Shown here: positions 56,630 through 64,000 of the stretch, one piece after another | How positions within the stretch are numbered: position 1 is the first letter of the stretch | How the letters are laid out: each line of letters begins with the position of its first letter | From: Nocardioides piscis | GTDB lineage: Bacteria; Actinomycetota; Actinomycetes; Propionibacteriales; Nocardioidaceae | Assembly (NCBI RefSeq): GCF_011300215.1 | Contig: NZ_CP049866.1 | Coordinates: forward strand, 2,046,001 to 2,110,000 | Length of the DNA: 64,000 bases | Direction of reading: 5' to 3' | Translations under genes and position numbers: made by a program | The notes under the pieces: model-generated | The model's database searches: none | What the model saw: the letters and a program-made list of their open reading frames with translations, nothing else | What the model was told of the DNA's origin: nothing

Positions 56630-57006
56630 CGCCGGTTGCCAGCGGCCCCTAGATTCGCCACCTTCGTATGGAGACGTCTCGCAGCGGACAGTCCGAGGGC
56701 GGGCAGAGCGAACTTCGCGCGGTGATCAGTCGCCGTACACCACCTGCGCGGCACTGATGCCGTCGCGACCGCACACTGCCGATAGAGCTCTCTGGGGAAC
56801 ATCATCCTGCCGTCCCGCGAGCCCGCCAGCCTCGACAGGCTGCCACGCCTCGAGTCTGGCGACCAAGGTGAACGCATCGACACTAGGCAGTTGCGGGAAA
56901 GTTGCACGCGTGTAGTTCGCGTGGGTCAAGCGCGACACGCCGTAACGCACGAGATTTTTGGGCATTTTGGTTGCTTCTGTGGCTTGTGTGACCCAAGGTG
57001 CTCCTC
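56630..57006. other. 377-base intergenic stretch
   Basis: No gene is supported. A 79-codon minus-strand frame (56726-56965) has no domain, no clear ribosome-binding site and an unlikely composition. No BlaI-type dyad is seen before the CHAP gene, unlike its neighbours. Confidence 0.45.
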
Positions 57007-58134
57007 ATGGCTACTAAGAAAGGTCGTACATGGCGGCGCACCCTGACGCTCGCTTTCGTACTGACGCTTCTCACCTCAGTGACGTCGATGGCACCCGCTC
57101 CGCAGGCGTCCGCGGCGAGTTCCTACCTCTGCAAGGGCTACGCGGCGTGCGAGCTCGCCGGCTACTCGTCGGCGGGTTACGCAACGGCTGGACGGACGAT
57201 GTACTGGGGGATGTATGCAGGGCACAACTGCACCAACTACGTCGCCTATCGACTGGTGCAGAACGGGATGGCCAACACGCGCCCGTGGTCAGGAAGCGGC
57301 ACCGCCTACAAGTGGGGACTCGTCAACGCCAGCATCACCGACCAGGTCCCCGAGGTCGGAGCCATAGCTTGGTGGAACAGCGGCGCAGCAGGGGTCAGTT
57401 CGAGTGGCCATCTCGCGTACGTCGAGCAAGTCGTGTCACCCACCGAGATCGTGGTGTCGGAGGACAGCTGGGGCGGAGACTTCTCTTGGCGAAGCATCAC
57501 CACCGACGGGCGGGGTTGGCCCACAGGTTTCATCCACTTCATCGCCGCGCCCGCCACCACCCCTCTCCCTCCGGCTGCCCCGAGCCTTGCCAGCGTCACG
57601 CCGCCATCTGTCGTCGGAGAGGCGCGCGTGGGACAACCGCTGGTAGGGGACGTCGGACAGTGGACGGGCAACCCGACGGAGTTCGCTTTCCAGTGGTACG
57701 CGAACGGTGTTGCACTACCGGCGGCGACGTCAAGCACCTACATCCCCTCGGTGCGCAAGCTCGACGCCACCATCTCCTTGACGGTCACCGCCATCAGCCC
57801 GGGGCTGGCGTCGGCAAGCGCCTCGTCTGCGCCCGTAGGTCCCACTGCCAAGGGCACCTTCACGGTGGTGACACCAACCACCGTGAAGGGCCAGCCCATC
57901 CTCGGCAAGACGCTCACTGCGGCACCCGCGACCTTCGCCCCCGCACCACGAAGGCTGAGATTCCAGTGGCGTGCGAACGGGAAGATCCTGCATGGCGCCC
58001 GAGGGGCGACGATCACCGTTGGACGGTCTCTAGTCGGGAAGTCGCTCGCCGTCTCCACCATCGCGCTGTCCGGAGGACGCATCGAGACCAAGTCCACCTC
58101 TTTCCGGCTCGCCCCCGTACGGAGGGCGCGCTGA
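57007..58134 (+). CDS. Secreted CHAP-domain peptidase/amidase with Ig-like repeats
   Basis: 375 residues, ATG at 57007 after AAGG. Signal peptide (about residues 1-37, ending ASA). CHAP domain with catalytic Cys in HNCTNYVAYRL, His in SSGHLAYVEQV and an acidic residue in VSEDSW. Two Ig-like repeats follow (VVGEARVGQPL...FQWYANGVALPAA and VKGQPILGKTL...FQWRANGKILHGA), related to the repeat of the amidase at 51966. It likely cleaves stem peptides or the amide bond of peptidoglycan. Confidence 0.85.
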   Translation: MATKKGRTWRRTLTLAFVLTLLTSVTSMAPAPQASAASSYLCKGYAACELAGYSSAGYATAGRTMYWGMYAGHNCTNYVAYRLVQNGMANTRPWSGSGTAYKWGLVNASITDQVPEVGAIAWWNSGAAGVSSSGHLAYVEQVVSPTEIVVSEDSWGGDFSWRSITTDGRGWPTGFIHFIAAPATTPLPPAAPSLASVTPPSVVGEARVGQPLVGDVGQWTGNPTEFAFQWYANGVALPAATSSTYIPSVRKLDATISLTVTAISPGLASASASSAPVGPTAKGTFTVVTPTTVKGQPILGKTLTAAPATFAPAPRRLRFQWRANGKILHGARGATITVGRSLVGKSLAVSTIALSGGRIETKSTSFRLAPVRRAR

Positions 58135-58274
58135 ACCGCTCACCTCGCCGCCAAGTGCGCTCCCGGTAGCCACGCGACGGGATCTGCCTGGCGCTCTGAA
58201 CCGGTCCACGCGACGGCACGCTCGTCCACCACAGCCCCTCGGATGCATTCTAGCAAGGAGTTCACCCCTCAACT

Positions 58275-58292
58275 CCTATGTCCTATAGTAGG
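58275..58292 (+). promoter_or_regulatory. BlaI-type operator with a TATAGT -10 box
   Basis: CCTATGTCCTATAGTAGG, a dyad with one arm mismatch. TATAGT (58284-58289) is a good -10 for the gene at 58428, giving a leader of about 130 bases; no other recognisable element lies between. Confidence 0.52.
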
Positions 58293-58427
58293 CGCTCGCA
58301 GGCAGGACGCAGTGTTCGCGTCGCGCTCGGGCGACTCGAGGGTCCTGCCGTGTGATGGACGAGTCCGAACGTTGCCCCGACCTGAACCGGTTGCTGGCTT
58401 GCGATCGACCAGCATGGCCTTGGGGTC

Positions 58428-59360
58428 GTGCGCGAACCGCAAAGGATTGACGCCGTGGCCGAATCTCGCCACCGGCGGGAAACCCCCGCCCGCCCACGAC
58501 TACGCGGCGCCTTTGCAGCCGTGTCCCTGGCCGGAGTGGTCACCGGCTCGGCCGTCGTACTCGGAATCGCCGGCGCAGACCCCCGCGCTGTGCCGGCCGC
58601 GAGTGAAGTCCAAGCGACGGTCACCGGTTCACAACTTGGGAGACGACCGGTACCTACGATCGCGCGTAAGCGAGTTGTCTCACGGTCGGAATCCCGCGTG
58701 AAGGCGCTACCCGCACGAAGGAACCGGCTGCTTACCGCAGCCGTAACCGCTCAAGCCGTACGCGAGGCCAACACCAAGCGCTGGACCTCCGAGCTACTCA
58801 ACGTGTGGAGCCAACCGGGGGAAACTGGGCGCAAGGTCGGGCTGCTGGACCCGCTGACCAGGGTCTTGGTGACCGGACGTTCGGCCTTCGGTCGTGACGA
58901 AATTGTTCTGGATGGACGCTCCCGCTGGGTCACCAGTGGTTTCCTGGCGCGGCACAAACCTCGTGAGGAAGAAGTCGAGCCTCTAAACGAAGCAGCAGAT
59001 GCGGAAGCCTCACCCACCTGCTCGAACGGCAGCTCGGTGCCCGCCGGTGTGAGCCCGAACATCGTCGCGGTTCACGAAGCTGTGTGCGCTGCGTTTCCCG
59101 AGATCACGTCCTACGGGACGTTGCGTAGCGACGGGGAACATGCCCAAGGCATTGCGATCGACATCATGGTGAGCGGAGCCCGCGGGTGGGAGGTCGCCGA
59201 TTTCGTGCGGGCCAACTATGCGGAGCTCGGAGTGTCGTATGCGATCCACGCTCAGAACATCTGGTCGGTCGAGCGGGCGGGAGAGGGCTGGCGCGGCATG
59301 GAGGATCGAGGCTCTGTGACGGCCAACCATTTCGACCACGTTCACGTGACCACCTACTAA
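58428..59360 (+). CDS. Secreted protein with SH3-like and M15/VldE-like C-terminal domain
   Basis: 310 residues, GTG start. N-terminal membrane/signal segment (about residues 27-50), a basic linker and an SH3-like region (LNVWSQPGETGRKVGLLDPLTRVLVTG). The C-terminal domain has GEHAQGIAIDIMV and NHFDHVHVTTY, the His/Asp/His pattern of zinc D,D-peptidase-like folds (ARB_07466/M15-like). It is likely a further wall-binding or wall-cutting protein. The exact family is uncertain. Confidence 0.7.
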   Translation: MREPQRIDAVAESRHRRETPARPRLRGAFAAVSLAGVVTGSAVVLGIAGADPRAVPAASEVQATVTGSQLGRRPVPTIARKRVVSRSESRVKALPARRNRLLTAAVTAQAVREANTKRWTSELLNVWSQPGETGRKVGLLDPLTRVLVTGRSAFGRDEIVLDGRSRWVTSGFLARHKPREEEVEPLNEAADAEASPTCSNGSSVPAGVSPNIVAVHEAVCAAFPEITSYGTLRSDGEHAQGIAIDIMVSGARGWEVADFVRANYAELGVSYAIHAQNIWSVERAGEGWRGMEDRGSVTANHFDHVHVTTY

Positions 59361-59913
59361 CGGCCCGGGTCCGTCTCCTCGTCGTACGCCGCTCGCTCGC
59401 AGGTCGGCACGCGGGTCGGCTGGCGCGCAACAGCCCGACGCACTCTGGCCGCGGCAGGACGCGAACCACGCCGTAGCTACCACGACGAGCAAGAGCAGGC
59501 TCAGAACTACTTACGGCATCAGCTCTCCGAGCTCAGCTTGCGGTGTAACTCGAGAGACGTCACTGGCGGGTGAAGCACTCGGCGTCGTGCTGCGCCAAAC
59601 AGGGCTTCCCGCCGGCCGCATCGCGTGGCCTCGGCGGATCGATGAAGTACGCCGGATCGCTCGGCGCCCAGGTCTCGACCTCGTCGTTTCCCGCACTGGC
59701 CTTCGTGACCACGAAGCCGCCGCCGCGGTTTGCCTCACGCTAGCCCGTCGGAGATTCAACACGTCATCAGAAGATCATCAGAAACGATGGGCAATCATTC
59801 CGAGACGTTCCGATACAGTTGGAGAAGTCCTAAGGGGAATCTCCTCAAAAAACCGAGGTTTTCCAAGGGGACCCGAGAGTTGCAGTAGTCCGGGACAGGC
59901 CCTCCGATCTTGC
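59361..59913. other. 553-base region without a supported gene, before the tRNA scar
   Basis: Short frames only. Near 59763-59785 there are two copies of TCATCAGAA, coding for SSEDHQK in one frame and recalling the pair at 19750-19772. This may be the right end of an integrated element. I see no recombinase remnant that I can name. Confidence 0.4.
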
Positions 59914-59950
59914 CCAGAGGTCGCAGGTTCAAATCCTGCCCCCGCTACAA
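59914..59950 (+). tRNA. 3' fragment of initiator tRNA-fMet (integration scar)
   Basis: CCCAGAGGTCGCAGG and the following T-loop and acceptor sequence ending GCTACAA match, from memory, the last half of actinobacterial initiator tRNA (3' anticodon stem, variable loop, T arm, acceptor strand). The sequence before it does not form the 5' half, so it is not a functional tRNA. Such a 3' fragment is what a recombinase leaves at the far end of an element inserted in a tRNA gene. One C fewer than in the duplicate at 61279 suggests a length error. Confidence 0.7.
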
Positions 59951-59951
59951 A
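59937..59951. repeat. Left target-site duplication of the IS481 element
   Basis: CTGCCCCGCTACAAA, identical to 61279-61294 except for one C fewer in the C run. It is the acceptor end of the tRNA fragment. Confidence 0.65.
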
Positions 59952-61278
59952 TGTGATGTCTCAGGACATCGGAAACTCCCGGACCTACGACTGTGGGTCC
60001 GGGAGTTGTCATTTCGGGGGTCTGCGGGTGGGTCCTTTGGGTGCTCCGGTGGGTTGGTAGTCGCGTGCGGTGTCGATGGTGAGCTCGCGGAGTAGTTCGC
60101 CGGTGGCGGCGTCGATGACGCGGACGTCGAGGTCCTGGACGAGCAGGATGACGTGGGTTCGGGCGTGGGTTCGTCCGATGCCGATGTGGTGCAGGCGGCC
60201 GTTGACTCGCAAGGTGACGGTGCCGACGTTGTCGATGCGGTCGAACCTGATCCTGTCGTGGGTGTCGTCGCTACGACTCGCGTCAGGTGTGGCTTTGGGA
60301 CGGGCGGCATACGTCGTGGCCGGGGTGGCGCGGTGAGGCAGTGATCGGTGTGGTCGTCGGTGGTTGTATTCGTCGATGAAGGCGTCGAGGAGTGTCTGCA
60401 GTTCAGCGATCGTGGCGGGTTGGTCGGTTTGCGCGCGCAGCCACTTCTTCATGGTCTGTTGGAATCTTTCGACCTTTCCGCAGGTGGTCGGATGGTTCGG
60501 GCGTGAGTTCTTCTGGACGATGTCGAGTCGTCGTAGTTCGTGCTCGAGCATGCTTCGCCCGCCGCGGCCGCCGGCGAATCTGACGGTGTAGACCATGCCG
60601 TTGTCGGTCAGTGTGGACGCGGGGTAGCCGTGTTGACCTGCGGCTTTGGTGAAGGTGTCGAGCACGGTCCGGGCGGTGATGCGGTGGTGGGCGGATGCGT
60701 GCAGGACGTAGCGGGAGTGGTCGTCGAGCCAGGTGATGATCTCGATGCCCTTGGGGAAGGACGTGGTGTCGGTCAGTGGGTAGTGGGTGAAGTCGGACTG
60801 CCAGGTCTCGTTCGGCATGTCGGCTTCGAAGCGGATGTAGGACGACCGGGGTCGTTTCTTCGGTTCCGGGGTGACTGTCCCGGCACGGACCAGGATCCGG
60901 TTGATCGTGGAGCGGGCCAAGGTGATGGCGTGACGGTGTTCGAGGTGCCACCCGATGGTCTCGGCGCCGGCATCCAGGCCAACCTCGGTGAGCTGTTTGC
61001 GGAGCTTGAGTACGAGATCGACGACGGGTGCCGGTGTTGCGTTCGGGGAGGTCGCAGGGCGACGGGACTTGGGTTCGAAAGCGGCGTCGCCCTCGGTTCG
61101 TCGTCGGGTCATCAGCTTGCTGACCCACCCCTTGCTCACCCCATAGCGGCGGGCGGCCTCAGCCTGGGTGATGCCCTCGGTCTTGATCGCGGTGATGACC
61201 AGTCTGGCTTTCGACACGAGACAGCATCGAGTTTCCTATGTCTTGAGACATGGGTTTCCTATGTCCTGAACCAGAACA
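59952..61278 (-). mobile_element. IS481-family insertion sequence
   Basis: 1327 bases. The ends are TGT...ACA with related inverted repeats: TCAGGACATCGGAAACTC at 59961-59978 and TCAGGACATAGGAAACCC on the other strand near 61252-61269. CTGCCCC(C)GCTACAAA lies on both sides (59937-59951 and 61279-61294) as target duplication of 15-16 bases. It is inserted in the end of the tRNA-fMet fragment. Confidence 0.8.
60009..61217 (-). CDS. IS481-family transposase
   Basis: 402 residues. N-terminal helix-turn-helix (ITQAEAARRYGVSKGWVSKL) and a DDE/rve integrase core with D in WQSDFTHY, D in TLTDNGM and E in TCGKVERFQQTMKKWL. The C-terminus has YNHRRPHRSLPHRATPATTY. All catalytic residues are present, so the element may be active. 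The C-terminal 90 residues beyond the rve domain form a small beta domain typical of longer IS481 members. Confidence 0.92.
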   Translation of the reverse strand: MSKARLVITAIKTEGITQAEAARRYGVSKGWVSKLMTRRRTEGDAAFEPKSRRPATSPNATPAPVVDLVLKLRKQLTEVGLDAGAETIGWHLEHRHAITLARSTINRILVRAGTVTPEPKKRPRSSYIRFEADMPNETWQSDFTHYPLTDTTSFPKGIEIITWLDDHSRYVLHASAHHRITARTVLDTFTKAAGQHGYPASTLTDNGMVYTVRFAGGRGGRSMLEHELRRLDIVQKNSRPNHPTTCGKVERFQQTMKKWLRAQTDQPATIAELQTLLDAFIDEYNHRRPHRSLPHRATPATTYAARPKATPDASRSDDTHDRIRFDRIDNVGTVTLRVNGRLHHIGIGRTHARTHVILLVQDLDVRVIDAATGELLRELTIDTARDYQPTGAPKGPTRRPPK

Positions 61279-61294
61279 CTGCCCCCGCTACAAA
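61279..61294. repeat. Right target-site duplication of the IS481 element
   Basis: CTGCCCCCGCTACAAA, followed by the sequence that would originally have lain downstream of the tRNA. Confidence 0.65.
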
Positions 61295-61299
61295 TCCTA

Positions 61300-61334
61300 A
61301 AGGCCCTCACAGTTGCGACTGTGAGGGCCTTTCG
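61300..61334 (+). terminator. Terminator behind the former tRNA 3' end
   Basis: AAAGGCCCTCACAGT and ACTGTGAGGGCCTTT form a perfect stem around TGCG, with a T stretch closing it. It is a strong rho-independent terminator, probably the original one of the tRNA transcript. Confidence 0.85.
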
Positions 61335-61373
61335 CATGTGTGCCCCGCCTGAGTCATCGTCTGACGCACTGAC

Positions 61374-61408
61374 CTTTGACTTGAAGTACTTGAAGTTCCT
61401 ACGGTCGT
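61374..61408 (+). promoter_or_regulatory. MerR-type promoter with CTTGAAG repeats
   Basis: TTGACT (-35) is followed by two copies of CTTGAAG two bases apart and TACGGT as a possible -10, just before the MerR gene. A long spacer filled with a repeat or dyad is typical of promoters bound by MerR regulators; here it would mean autoregulation. Confidence 0.5.
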
Positions 61409-61412
61409 AGAC

Positions 61413-61871
61413 ATGGACGCAACGACGGGGCGCGAGTACACGATCAAGGAGGCCGCAGCGCTGACTGGGCTGCCGGCCAGCACCCTGCGTTACTACGAGT
61501 CGATCGGCGTGATCGCGCCGATTGCGCGGGGCGTGAGCAGCAAGCACCGGGTCTACGACGAGTCCGACCTCGACCAAGTGATGTGGATCGCCTGCTTGGC
61601 AGCGACAGGCATGTCGGTGAGCGACATGCGGCAATACGTGGCCAACGGACAACTCGGTCCGCACGCCGCCCAGGACCAGGTTCAGCTGCTGAAGGCTCAG
61701 CAGCAGCGGCTTGCGATCGAGGCCGAGCACCTGGTCCTGCGTCAGCGCTACGTCCGTCTGAAGATCGACTACTGGCGGGCCATCGATGCGGGAGACGAGG
61801 AACGAGCCGACCTCATCTCGGGGGAGGCGCGCCTCCTCGCCGACAAGCTCAAGCAGGCCAAGCACCAGTAG
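61413..61871 (+). CDS. MerR-family transcriptional regulator
   Basis: 152 residues. The N-terminal winged helix has TIKEAAALTGLPASTLRYYESIGVI. A coiled-coil dimer helix (QVQLLKAQQQRLAIEAEHLVLRQRY) follows. No Cys cluster for metals is seen, so it probably senses an aldehyde, electrophile or redox signal, like regulators next to alcohol dehydrogenases. It is 114 bases upstream of the dehydrogenase and in the same direction. Confidence 0.88.
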   Translation: MDATTGREYTIKEAAALTGLPASTLRYYESIGVIAPIARGVSSKHRVYDESDLDQVMWIACLAATGMSVSDMRQYVANGQLGPHAAQDQVQLLKAQQQRLAIEAEHLVLRQRYVRLKIDYWRAIDAGDEERADLISGEARLLADKLKQAKHQ

Positions 61872-61985
61872 CCCAGTGCCCTGGCAACTGAACCGGACGT
61901 CGCTCGAACCGGTGTCCGACGACGGACACACCGCCGTGCCAGCGCACTGAACACCACAGCTCCCACCACCAGAAAGAGAACCCTC

Positions 61986-63022
61986 ATGCAGGTCAACGCC
62001 TATGCCGCACCCAAGGCCGGCGCCCCCTCGCCCTCACCACGGTCGAACGGCGAGCAGTCGGAGCCAACGACGTCCTCATCGGCATCGAGTACGCCGGTAT
62101 CTGTCACTCCGACATCCACACCGTCAACGGCGACTGGGGACCCCAGCCATTCCCGGTCGTCCCGGGCCACGAGATCGTCGGCACTGTCGCCGAGGTCGGC
62201 CCCGAGGTCACCAAACACAAGGTCGGGGACCGGGTCGGCGTCGGCTGCATGGTCAATGCCTGCCGTGAGTGCGCCAACTGCCTGCGAGGGGACGAGCAGT
62301 ACTGCCTCAACGGCATGATCGGCACCTACGCAGCGACCGACCGCGACGGCACCACCACGCAGGGCGGATACTCGACAGCGGTCGTGGTCGACGCCAACTT
62401 CGTCCTGTCGATCCCCGAAGGCCTGGACCCTGCCGCTGCCGCTCCACTGCTGTGTGCCGGCATCACCACGTACACCCCGCTCAAGCACTGGGAAGCCGGA
62501 CCGGGCACCAGGGTCGCGGTCGTCGGCCTCGGCGGCCTGGGCCACATGGCGGTCAAGATCGCCCACGCCCTCGGGGCAGAGGTCACCGTTCTCTCCCAGT
62601 CGCTGAAGAAGCAGGAGGACGGACTCCGTCTCGGGGCTGACCACTACTACGCCACCTCAGATCCCGACACCTTCGAGGCACTCGCCAGCAGCTTCGACCT
62701 GATCATCAACACTGTCAGCGCCAGCATCGACGTCAACGCCTACCTCGGGCTGCTCGCCGTCGACGGCACCCTGGTCAACGTCGGGGCACCGCCGGAGCCT
62801 CTGCCCGTCAACGCCATGTCCCTGATCGGGGCTCGCCGCTCGTTCGCCGGCTCCATGATCGGTGGTATCGCCATGACCCAGGAGATGCTTGAGTTCTGCG
62901 CCGAGCACGGCATCGCCTCCGATGTCGAGGTCATCGCCGCCGACCAGGTCAACGAAGCGTACGAACGCGTCCTCGCATCTGACGTCCGCTACCGCTTCGT
63001 CATCGACACATCCACCCTCTGA
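61986..63022 (+). pseudogene. Zinc-dependent alcohol dehydrogenase (NAD(P)-dependent, CAD/YahK-like), frameshifted
   Basis: About 345 residues after repair. The 5' end reads [14 protein letters not shown] and then loses frame. One more C in the run 62023-62027 gives [31 protein letters not shown] and joins the rest. Catalytic zinc ligands: Cys in ICHSD, and His-Glu in VPGHEIVG. The structural zinc site is in [15 protein letters not shown], and [11 protein letters not shown] binds the cofactor. It reduces aldehydes or oxidises alcohols and is probably under the MerR gene upstream. All other residues look intact, so a sequence error is likely. Confidence 0.85.
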
Positions 63023-63061
63023 GTCGGCTCGGCAGCCGCCGATCAACGGACGGAGTCCTAG

Positions 63062-63607
63062 ATGAGGACCGCAGGCAGCGCAGTCGCCGCACCGCTCGCT
63101 GCGATCGGGGTCGCGCTCCTGGCCGGGTGTGGATCCGGCGGGCCTTCATCGGCTGGTCCCGCCGGGTCCGCCAGCAGCCCGGCAGGCGACACCATGACTC
63201 GCACCCTGGGACAACGTGAATCCACCCCGGTCGCACCCACCGAGGAGAACGCAGTGACGCTCGAGATCACGGTGGATGGGCAACGCATTCGTGCCATCCT
63301 GGATGACAGCCCGGCCAGTCGCGACCTGCTTGCCCAGCTGCCCCAGACGGTCGAGATGACCGACCACGGCGGGGTCGAGAAGACCGGACCGCTGCGAACG
63401 CCGCTCTCCCTCGACGGACAACCCGCTGGCGCCGACCCAGACGTCGGGGACCTTGGCTACTACGCCCCGGGAAACGACTTGGTCCTCTACTACGGCGACC
63501 AGTCTTACTTTCCGGGGATCGTGGTCCTCGGCAAGCTCGAGGACAACGCCGTACGCAGGATCGCCGACGTGGCCGGTCGCGTCACCGTGAAGGTCGAGGC
63601 GAGGTGA
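63062..63607 (+). CDS. Cyclophilin-like-fold lipoprotein
   Basis: 181 residues, signal peptide with lipobox LAGC, Ser/Gly/Pro linker and a C-terminal domain of about 115 residues (EITVDGQRIRAILDDSPASRDLLAQLP, DVGDLGYYAPGNDLVLYYGDQSYFPGIVVLGKL) matching the cyclophilin_like family. Prolyl isomerase activity is not expected for this family; the function is unknown. It recurs with MerR and dehydrogenase genes. It overlaps the next gene by four bases. Confidence 0.78.
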   Translation: MRTAGSAVAAPLAAIGVALLAGCGSGGPSSAGPAGSASSPAGDTMTRTLGQRESTPVAPTEENAVTLEITVDGQRIRAILDDSPASRDLLAQLPQTVEMTDHGGVEKTGPLRTPLSLDGQPAGADPDVGDLGYYAPGNDLVLYYGDQSYFPGIVVLGKLEDNAVRRIADVAGRVTVKVEAR

Positions 63608-64000
63608 CGATGGACCTGTCGGAATTCCTCGAGCACGTGAACAGCGGCGCCGTGATCGAAGGTGGATCAGAGCCTCACGGCTTCATGCACGACGCCGCCC
63701 AGGAGGCGTTCCGCACCACCGCCGAGATCAACACAGGACACCACTCGCCGGCCGAGGTGCTCACCTTGATGAGGCGACTCACAGGCAGGGAGGTGGACGC
63801 GTCGGTCACCGTGTTCCCGCCCTTCTACACCGAGTTCGGCAAGAACCTGCGCCTGGGCAAGAACGTGTTCATCAACATCGGCTGCCGCTTCCAGGACACC
63901 GGCGGGATCACGATCGGCGACGGCACCCTGATCGGTCACGGAAGCACGTTGACGACGCTCAACCACCACATCGATCCCGACCGACGAGCAGACATGCTGC
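63604..64000 (+). CDS. Sugar O-acetyltransferase (maltose/galactoside acetyltransferase-like), 5' part
   Basis: 132 residues are visible; the 3' end is outside the window. The start is the GTG overlapping the previous stop, or the ATG at 63610. FRTTAEINTGHHSPAEVLTLMRRLTGREVD, then FPPFYTEFGKNLRLGKNVFINIGCRFQDTGGITIGDGTLIGHGSTLTTLNHH shows the hexapeptide left-handed beta-helix of LacA/NodL-type enzymes. It would transfer acetyl from acetyl-CoA to a sugar or related alcohol. Confidence 0.85.
   Translation, partial: MTMDLSEFLEHVNSGAVIEGGSEPHGFMHDAAQEAFRTTAEINTGHHSPAEVLTLMRRLTGREVDASVTVFPPFYTEFGKNLRLGKNVFINIGCRFQDTGGITIGDGTLIGHGSTLTTLNHHIDPDRRADML

Noticed and set aside
56726-56965. 79-codon minus-strand gene
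   Set aside because: No ribosome-binding site, no domain and atypical composition; more likely chance.
1-64000. CRISPR array, rRNA genes, intact tRNA genes or plasmid origin
   Set aside because: No regularly spaced repeats, rRNA segments or complete cloverleafs were seen on reading; only the tRNA fragment at 59914 was found.

Overview
The window is high-GC actinobacterial DNA. Codon use, GTG starts, GTGA/ATGA gene overlaps and gene families point to a Nocardioides-like member of the Propionibacteriales; the genus is inferred, not proven. There are four blocks.

(1) 1-19435: aerobic adenosylcobalamin genes. A rightward operon (chelatase I/D, cobO, a cobB-cobC fusion, cobT, cobS, cobD) and a leftward operon (cobN, cobF, cobQ, cobK, cobU, a CbiX/ferredoxin protein) each start with a cobalamin riboswitch. 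A third riboswitch precedes cbtBA (cobalt uptake). bluB (partial), cobL and a CobC-like phosphatase complete the set. Methylation steps between precorrin-2 and precorrin-6A are not in the window apart from cobF.

(2) 19862-45852: a tyrosine recombinase, then a dense copper-handling island. It holds small His/Met-rich membrane and secreted proteins, an ABC exporter, a multicopper oxidase, a CopRS-type two-component pair, a beta-propeller, CsoR, CopZ, three P1B ATPases (CPC; unusual CPD; a cupredoxin-ATPase-YHS fusion), a DUF305 lipoprotein, a methyltransferase and a DHA2 MFS pump. Seven sites with the 11-bp-spaced repeat AYCTTCA-NNGA-ACCTTCA lie upstream of most transcription units and look like the binding sites of the response regulator. 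A CsoR operator sits on the csoR-copZ-copA promoter.

(3) 45910-59360: a cell-envelope block around a BlaI/M56 (BlaR1-like) pair. It carries an M23 peptidase, an M15 carboxypeptidase, a PGRP amidase, a CHAP protein, a second M15-like protein, MurJ, Lnt and two related GNAT acetyltransferases. TACTAT-type dyads lie at five promoters here, suggesting one BlaI regulon for wall remodelling. I regard this as the least described system in the window. One GNAT gene ends in the tail of a lost M15 gene.

(4) 59914-64000: the 3' part of an initiator tRNA-fMet gene (an integration scar), an IS481 element inserted in its end, then a MerR regulator, a zinc alcohol dehydrogenase, a cyclophilin-like lipoprotein and a partial sugar O-acetyltransferase.

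Four to six genes or sites are each broken by the loss of one base in a G or C run. This looks more like sequence error than real gene decay.
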